Source: Patescibacteria group bacterium
GTDB taxonomy: Bacteria; Patescibacteriota; Microgenomatia; UBA1400; Chisholmbacteraceae
NCBI GenBank assembly: GCA_022564195.1
Contig: JADFLW010000016.1
Location: 1 to 35,494 of the forward strand
Direction of reading: 5' to 3'
Length of the DNA: 35,494 nucleotides
Position numbers and translations under genes: made by a program
Part shown: positions 29,902-35,494 of the stretch, piece after piece
How the letters are laid out: the number at the start of each line of letters is the position of its first letter
How positions within the stretch are numbered: the first letter of the stretch is position 1
The notes under the pieces: generated by a model
The model's database searches: none
Seen by the model: the letters and a program-made list of their open reading frames with translations, nothing else
What the model was told of the DNA's origin: nothing

Positions 29902-31214
29902 GCGGAGGGTTCTTCTTGCGAATTTGGCGCCTAAGAGAATTGATGGGATTCGACTACGATCAGGAAGTCGCCGCCTTTGCGGTCGATCGTATCCTCTCTG
30001 GAAAACTCACACTCATCGGCCAGGAGATAAGCACTGGCGGCGTTTTCATTGGTCCAGGATATTATTACCTCCTGACCGTTTTTTACTGGGCTTTCGGAAT
30101 GGATCCCATTGGAGCGGGGGTAATGGTCGCTTTGATTTCTGTCGCAACCATGGCCGTTCTTTTTGTTTTCACTCGGGAGCTTTTTGACAACAAAACAGCC
30201 TTCATCGCCCTCTTGATGTATGCAACCAGCGCCAGAATCAACTTCTATGATCGGACCACCGCCCCCTCAAATCCCTTGATGCTTGCAGGCCTCCTGACAC
30301 TGCTTCTTCTCTGGAAAATGCGCAGAGGCAGAGTCTGGCTCTTACCGCTTGCGATAATGACAGCGCTCATTGCAACCGTCCACCTTCATCCTTCAGCCGC
30401 GGTTGTATTGCCATTGGGGGCCGTGCTCTGGATACACTGGAAACTTCCCCGCCCTTCTATGGCTCAGGTTATAGCGAGCATTGCTGCAGCCACTATCGTG
30501 ATAAGTCCGCTCATTCTTTTCGATATACGACACGACTTTCTCAATTCGAAAGGAATAATCGATACCCTAAAAGCTCCAGGAAATGAAGCATATGCCTTCC
30601 CGTTCAAATTGCTCATGACCCTTCGCATCCAAGCGGAAAATCTTGCATCGCTGTTTGCCGTCAAGAAAGGATTTGGCATTGTCTTGGGGCTTGCGACAAT
30701 GACGTATATGATGCTGTCGAAACGAGGACGGAAGCGGCTTTTGTGGCTTTGGATCCTTATTCCGAGTGTGGTATTCAGCTTCTACACGCGCCATATTCCG
30801 GAGTACTACTTCCTCTCTGCTTTTCCGGCACTCGTGATCATCCTTGCCAGTTCGGTCAGCAAGTTGAGTAAAAATATGCCGGCCATTTTGACAGCACTTC
30901 TGGTTGCAATCGTTGTGGTACCAAACCTTCTCGGCATCATAAAGTCCACAAACCCCTATAGCCTAAAGCATAAGTGGGACACGGTAAACTACATTAAAAA
31001 GAAAGCTGGGAGAGATGCGGTCGTCGCATTCGATACGGATGTAGGCCTCGAAGCAGGGTTTCGCTTCCTGCTCAGTCAAGCTGAGGTACGCTTTGACTCC
31101 CTTGAAGCTCCCACACATACAATTGTCATCCCCCCCGAGAGAAGACATGCGGAAGGTGAAGAAACCACTTTTGGTGGCATAAAAGTGATAAAATCGCAGG
31201 AAGTTGGCGAGTAA
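29862..31214 (+). CDS. PMT-like membrane glycosyltransferase (GT-C), second copy
   Basis: Related in plan to the protein at 26425-27963. Basic start MEKKDKLLVTLLIGGGFFLRIWRL, then the first outer loop MGFDYDQEVAAFAVDRI near 28-44 with the acidic pair, ISTGGVFIGPGYYYLLTVFYW near 60, and many helices, ending with a short soluble domain. It has 450 residues. The ATG at 29862 lies 40 bases inside the preceding gene; the longer frame upstream has no family likeness. Role: transfer of a lipid-linked sugar outside the cell; acceptor unknown. Confidence 0.75.
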   Translation: MEKKDKLLVTLLIGGGFFLRIWRLRELMGFDYDQEVAAFAVDRILSGKLTLIGQEISTGGVFIGPGYYYLLTVFYWAFGMDPIGAGVMVALISVATMAVLFVFTRELFDNKTAFIALLMYATSARINFYDRTTAPSNPLMLAGLLTLLLLWKMRRGRVWLLPLAIMTALIATVHLHPSAAVVLPLGAVLWIHWKLPRPSMAQVIASIAAATIVISPLILFDIRHDFLNSKGIIDTLKAPGNEAYAFPFKLLMTLRIQAENLASLFAVKKGFGIVLGLATMTYMMLSKRGRKRLLWLWILIPSVVFSFYTRHIPEYYFLSAFPALVIILASSVSKLSKNMPAILTALLVAIVVVPNLLGIIKSTNPYSLKHKWDTVNYIKKKAGRDAVVAFDTDVGLEAGFRFLLSQAEVRFDSLEAPTHTIVIPPERRHAEGEETTFGGIKVIKSQEVGE

Positions 31215-31275
31215 TCGTTTCTAAAAAGTGATCACCGCAAGGATGGGAACTACGGTATCGCTATTTCAAAAAACC

Positions 31276-32172
31276 ATGAAAGCGAAACACTGCTATTTGT
31301 GCAAAGAAAACTCGGTTCAAGCGGCGTTTAAGAAACTGGGATGGACCATCCTTCGATGCCAGTCCTGTAGGCTATATAGCCTGGATTTTAACGATTCCTA
31401 CAGCAAATTCATCCGAGAATACTACAACAAAGATTTTTTCACCGGGAGTGAAACCAGGGCTGGATACTACAGCTATGAAGGCGATCGTTCCGCCGAAGAA
31501 AAAAACATGAGGGCATATCTTGAGGGAATCAAGAAATTCAAGCGTTCCGGTAAACTTTTGGACGTAGGATGTGCCACCGGCATCTTCATGGTTGAAGCTC
31601 AAAAAGACGGGTTTGAGGTGTACGGGATTGACGTTTCTGACTATGCCGTCAAAATTGCCAAGAAGCGGTTCGGGAAGTGCGTGAAGAGACAGAGTGTGGA
31701 AAAAGCAGCATACACGAAAAAGAAATTTGATGTCATCACGATGTTTGACGTCATCGAGCACTTAAGCGACCCGAAAAAGGTTCTTGACAGACTCGCAATG
31801 ACGCTCGCGGACGATGGCCTTCTCGTAATTAATACGGGAGATACGGAAAGTTTTCTTGCAAAAATCCAAGGGCGCGATTGGCATTTCTTCATTCCACCAC
31901 AACACTTTTTTTATTTCTCAGAAAAGACGCTGAGAACACTCTTAGCAAAATCCGGATTTGCAGTGATCCAGATTGATCGAAAAGGAAAATGGCTGACCTT
32001 GCGCTATCTGTTTCATCTTGCCCGCCAAATTCAAAACGACATATTCGGAAAAATTGGCTTCGCCCTCTTCGGAAAGAATAGGCTAGGGAGAATTCCGTTG
32101 TATCTGAATCTTTTTGATAACATTACGGTATATGCCACAAAGCAGACACAGCAAAAGAAAAAAAATGCCTAG
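31276..32172 (+). CDS. SAM-dependent methyltransferase with N-terminal zinc ribbon
   Basis: A class I methyltransferase of the type often found in surface-sugar clusters. The N-terminus carries CYLC and, about 23 residues later, CQSC (zinc ribbon, residues 5-35). The Rossmann part has LLDVGCATGIFMVEAQKDGFEVYGIDVS near 93-120 (motif I DVGCATG and the acidic end of strand 2), FDVITMFDVIEHLSDP near 151-166, and LADDGLLVINTGD. The C-terminus is WHFFIPPQHFFYFSEKTL, typical of the group. The start at 31276 places the zinc ribbon at the N-terminus; 31228 and 31243 are alternatives. It may methylate a sugar or glycolipid. Confidence 0.82.
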   Translation: MKAKHCYLCKENSVQAAFKKLGWTILRCQSCRLYSLDFNDSYSKFIREYYNKDFFTGSETRAGYYSYEGDRSAEEKNMRAYLEGIKKFKRSGKLLDVGCATGIFMVEAQKDGFEVYGIDVSDYAVKIAKKRFGKCVKRQSVEKAAYTKKKFDVITMFDVIEHLSDPKKVLDRLAMTLADDGLLVINTGDTESFLAKIQGRDWHFFIPPQHFFYFSEKTLRTLLAKSGFAVIQIDRKGKWLTLRYLFHLARQIQNDIFGKIGFALFGKNRLGRIPLYLNLFDNITVYATKQTQQKKKNA

Positions 32173-33734
32173 GAAAAAATCCCCCAAAAACTTCCAAGAC
32201 AAATCGGGATGGAATCGCACCCACCTAGCCCTTCTTATTGTTGACCGTTTTGGGGGCCTATCTTCGTGTGGAACCAGCGCTTTTTGATGCCGTCCACTTC
32301 GGCTACGACCAAGGAGTGGACATCTCCTACGTACGCAGTTTGGTCGTAGAGCACAAACTGAGCCTCATTGGCCGATTTACCGGACTCGAAGGTGTGTTCA
32401 TGGGGCCGCTCTGGACGTGGATTCTGGCTGTTCCATACGTCATAAGCGGGGGAAGCCCCACAGCAAATGAACTGTTTTTCAGCGGTTTTGGAGTGGTCTC
32501 AATCTGGCTCTCGTACGCGATCGTTCGTCGGATGCTTTCAGAGTCCGCGGCGATGCTCACGGCCTTCTATGTCGCGCTCTCAGGCGCCTTCTTGGCAACC
32601 TCGCATATTGTCCTTTCACCGCATCCGCTGAGTATACTGATGATCCCGTATCTTTGGTTTCTGTGGGAGATCATTGAACACGGGCAGGAGAAGTTCTGGC
32701 CCTGGTTGGGCCTTTTTGCAGGCCTATTTTTTCAGTTTGAAATAGGGTTTGCGGTGTTTCTTGTTCTGGCAACGCTCATCGTTCTTGCCGTGTTTGGAAA
32801 GCTCAAAGTACAGTTGAGTAAAGCGCAGCGAGCAAGCCTCGGATTGTTTTTTGTGACCTTCCTTCCCCAAATCCTCTTTGAGCTCCGTCACGATTTTCTC
32901 ATGACCAAAGCAGTCGCACGATTTTTTACCGGAGAGAATACAAGCTTAGGCACTGAAGGGGTGGGGCTGGGCGGGAGGCTGCTGACGAGATTAGGATCCC
33001 TGTGGGAGGACTATTCCACTGCCGTAGCGTTCAAAGGAAGAGATGTCCTGCTCTCGGCGCTTGTCACCATTCCCGCGATTGTAGGCTGGAGAAAAATTGC
33101 AATACACAAACATGCTTCCAATCTGCGATTCGCGTCCATGTTGCTGCTTATTATTGTAAGTATGTACGCGGGATTCACTCTCTATCCGGGACCGGTTTGG
33201 GTTTGGTATCGAGCCGGTATGCCGATCACATTTGTCCTTCTCGTTGCTATCGGTTGGGCGGAACTGTGGAGAAAAAACGTGACCTGGAAATGGGTGGCAG
33301 TAGGTGTGTTCGCGGCGATTGCAGTGGTGGGATTACATCCCAAGGAGATGATTTCACGAGCAATGAAACCAGATGAAGGAGGGGTGGCGACCTTGAAAAA
33401 TCAAAAGCGTGCTCTAGATGTCGTCTTTCGAGACGCCGCAGATGCGCCGTTTGATTTGTATGCCTATACCCCTCCAGTGTACACCTATGTGTGGGATCAT
33501 ATGCTGTTTTGGTACGCCAAGCCAAAGTACACAAACTATCCCATCGATTACGGATACCAAAGAAGCCCCCAAGCCACGAACGACTTTTACTTGATCGTCG
33601 AACCAGATGACCTGAAGGCGAGAATTGACGGGTGGAAGGGAAACTTTGTTGCTTCAGGTGCCCCGACAAAAACTTGGAATCTCCCTGGCGGAATAATCAT
33701 TGAAAAGTGGAACGTAAAGAGACCGCAAGAGTAA
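32165..33734 (+). CDS. PMT-like membrane glycosyltransferase (GT-C), third copy, with apparent frameshift
   Basis: From 32241 the frame encodes LTVLGAYLRVEPALF, then HFGYDQGVDISYVRSLVVEH (first outer loop with the Y-D-Q acidic site), GVFMGPLWTWILAVPY and further helices, ending in a soluble domain near 33734. No good start exists in that frame: a TAG lies at 32226-32228 and only TTG codons follow. In another phase an ATG at 32165, overlapping the preceding gene by eight bases, gives MPRKKSPKNFQDKSG and HLALLIV, the basic start and first half of the first helix. Skipping one base near 32240 joins them. It may be a sequencing error, a mutation, or frameshifting; otherwise the gene looks intact. 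Confidence 0.7.
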
Positions 33735-35494
33735 TGAATACCATCAAGAATTACCCGATTCTCCTCACGCTGACGCTTCTTATTGTCGTCAACACCATCC
33801 TTTTCCGCGACATGATTTTTGCCGGAAAGGTACCGATTGCCTTCGATTATGGGGTTTATACCTATCAACCATGGAAGCTTGAGTACGAAGAGTCATTCAT
33901 CAAGCCGCCGAAACCGATTGGGCACGATGACATTCGCATTTTTTATCCGCAGCGGAAGTTTATTATTGAGTCTCTTAAAAGTGGCATTTTCCCTTTTTGG
34001 AATCCTTACGAATTCGCTGGAAATGTTTCATTAGCAAACTCGCAAACCGCGACTTTTTATCCGCCTTTTTTACTTTTTTTCATACTTCCACAGGTTGTTG
34101 CATGGTCGTTACTCTCCTTTAGCATCCCGCTCATCGCAGGAATCGGGATGCTTCTTTACCTCAGGGGAATCTTTAGGAGCGACATCCCGGCTACATTCGG
34201 GGCTATCGTTTTTGCGTTCTCCAGTAGCATCATAACGAGAACCCAAGACGGACTTGTGGCAGGACATTCGATTATCTGGCTTCCCTGGGTACTGTATGGA
34301 ATTGAACTGTTCTTTAAAAAGAAGGAGTGGAGAGGTGTAGTGGTCACTGTGGCATCGTTGATGCTCTCAATGCTGGCAGGCTGGTTTCAGTTTACCTTCT
34401 ATGTCTTTGCCGTAGGATTCTTGTATGCGCTGTTTCGTTGGAAAGCCCTCTTGGCCATTTTTGCAACCTTTCTTGCAAGCGTGATGTTGACGGCATTCCA
34501 TTGGTTGCCTGCGCTCGAAGCCCTTCGCTACTCCCCCAGAGGAGTACTCGGAACACCACCCGAGTTTCTTACCAGCCACCTCATGCCATTGTCCCATCTT
34601 GTAACACTTATCATTCCCAATTTTTTTGGCCACATCGCAAACAATACGTACTACGGAGCCAGCGAATTTAAAGAAGGAGTCATTGCAATTGGCGTAATCC
34701 CGTTTCTTGTAAGTGTCTTCGCACTCGGGAAGAAACAAAAAACCACACCGTTCAAGTTTTTCCTGGGAGCGTTCGTTCTATCAATTCTCCTTGGCACAAA
34801 GAACCCAATTGCGCAAGGTGTAATCTCGCTCAACATTCCCCTTATCTCAACCTTTCTTCCGAACAGGATCATGATCGTGAGTTCGTTCGCTCTGAGTGTA
34901 CTCGCAGCTTTCGGGATAAACAGGTTGATTCGTACGGGATCCAAAAAGCTCAAAAGGGTGACGACTCTTGGCATCAGGCTATTCCTCATCTTCTATGTAT
35001 CTGTACTTGGACTCTTCGCATACGAGAAGCTCTTTTCGAGAGTCGTAGGGACGAGCTTTTTTGAAAAAGGAATCGAGCGATATGTCCGTCTCTCACTTGA
35101 GGAAAGCATGTTTCCATTTACGCTTCTTGTCATATTGTTCATCGTTTTAAGACTAGCAAATTCCAATCGGAACCGATTGATGCTTACCGCCATTTTTCTC
35201 ATGACAATCGCAAGCCAGCTTTTTTACGCCAATCGCTACCTCTACTTCTCAGATTCCGCGCACGAATTTCCAGACAATCCTATATTTTCATTCTTGTCTG
35301 AGAACACCAGAAGCGATGCTTCAAGATTCATCAGTCTCTCGTATTCTCGGATAACTTCAAACATTCCAAGTTATTACGAGCTGTACATCCCTGAGGGCGT
35401 GGATGCGATGTACCCAATTTGGTTTGGAGAGTTTGCAAGTTTCTACGAAGGCAGTGAAATATCGACAGACGACGTATTAAGAATCGAAACAACG
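33734..35494 (+). CDS. YfhO family membrane glycosyltransferase-like protein, partial
   Basis: The frame is open for 587 codons from ATG 33734 (sharing one base with the previous stop) to the window edge, so the 3' end is missing. The start MNTIKNYPILLTLTLLIVV is the first helix. The phrases HDDIRIFYPQRKFIIESL near 69-86 and GIFPFWNPYEFAGNVSLAN, then TATFYPPFLLFF, are typical of YfhO (GT-C fold; in Gram-positive bacteria linked to lipoteichoic-acid glycosylation). Many helices follow, with a large outer part after YANRYLYFS near 496. It is probably cotranscribed with the locus upstream. Confidence 0.85.
   Translation, partial: MNTIKNYPILLTLTLLIVVNTILFRDMIFAGKVPIAFDYGVYTYQPWKLEYEESFIKPPKPIGHDDIRIFYPQRKFIIESLKSGIFPFWNPYEFAGNVSLANSQTATFYPPFLLFFILPQVVAWSLLSFSIPLIAGIGMLLYLRGIFRSDIPATFGAIVFAFSSSIITRTQDGLVAGHSIIWLPWVLYGIELFFKKKEWRGVVVTVASLMLSMLAGWFQFTFYVFAVGFLYALFRWKALLAIFATFLASVMLTAFHWLPALEALRYSPRGVLGTPPEFLTSHLMPLSHLVTLIIPNFFGHIANNTYYGASEFKEGVIAIGVIPFLVSVFALGKKQKTTPFKFFLGAFVLSILLGTKNPIAQGVISLNIPLISTFLPNRIMIVSSFALSVLAAFGINRLIRTGSKKLKRVTTLGIRLFLIFYVSVLGLFAYEKLFSRVVGTSFFEKGIERYVRLSLEESMFPFTLLVILFIVLRLANSNRNRLMLTAIFLMTIASQLFYANRYLYFSDSAHEFPDNPIFSFLSENTRSDASRFISLSYSRITSNIPSYYELYIPEGVDAMYPIWFGEFASFYEGSEISTDDVLRIETT

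Overview
The window looks like a chromosomal segment of a Candidate Phyla Radiation (Patescibacteria) bacterium. The argument rests on gene content and style: compact genes that often overlap by 1 to 40 bases; single-gene promoters whose extended -10 box lies almost on the start codon; a SurA-N-only membrane protein; GtrA, YfhO and several PMT-like membrane glycosyltransferases; and a trmD gene carrying short tandem repeats inside its reading frame. TGA is used as a stop throughout (for example ends at 70, 4984, 5886 and 24842), so the lineage does not recode TGA to glycine as Gracilibacteria and SR1 do. No rRNA, tRNA, CRISPR array or transposase was seen.

Layout. 1-2.4 kb: the end of a probable rarA gene, an orphan 609-residue helical-repeat protein, and a second, diverged copy of the rarA tail. 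2.4-10.1 kb: housekeeping and surface genes (AlkA-like glycosylase, histidine phosphatase, SurA-N protein, Nudix hydrolase, histone-deacetylase-like amidohydrolase, secreted beta-propeller dehydrogenase with a membrane metalloprotease, Cys-rich secreted protein, YkuK-type RNase H fold). 10.1-13.1 kb: an overlapping rmlB - WbuC cupin - rmlC-like - rmlD-like operon for a dTDP-deoxysugar. 13.1-14.6 kb, minus strand: an EEP-family hydrolase and trmD. 14.7-17.5 kb: an accessory island with a GNAT acetyltransferase, a degenerate Nudix protein on the opposite strand, a very AT-rich ATP-grasp gene, attC-like repeated sequences, and a MazG-like gene that has lost its 5' half. 17.5-20.8 kb: a TM-helix-repeat channel-like protein, a trmD relic, LapA and ddl. 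20.8-35.5 kb: a long plus-strand surface-glycosylation locus: UDP-sugar dehydrogenase, rmd, gmd, three GT2 polyprenyl-phosphate glycosyltransferases, GtrA, five multi-spanning GT-C-like proteins and a methyltransferase. It runs off the window in a YfhO gene.

How the genes work together. The rml operon and gmd/rmd would make dTDP-L-rhamnose-type and GDP-D-rhamnose-type donors, and the dehydrogenase a UDP- or GDP-uronate. The GT2 enzymes would load sugars onto polyprenyl phosphate, GtrA would help move them across the membrane, and the GT-C enzymes would transfer them outside the cell. This is inference from families.

The most striking feature is a set of recombination scars. Short, diverged fragments of real genes lie beside or around intact relatives: a rarA tail, a trmD head, both ends of a GtrA domain, and half a mazG. 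In the trmD and rarA cases most differences from the other copy are synonymous, which points to recombination with related strains rather than simple decay.
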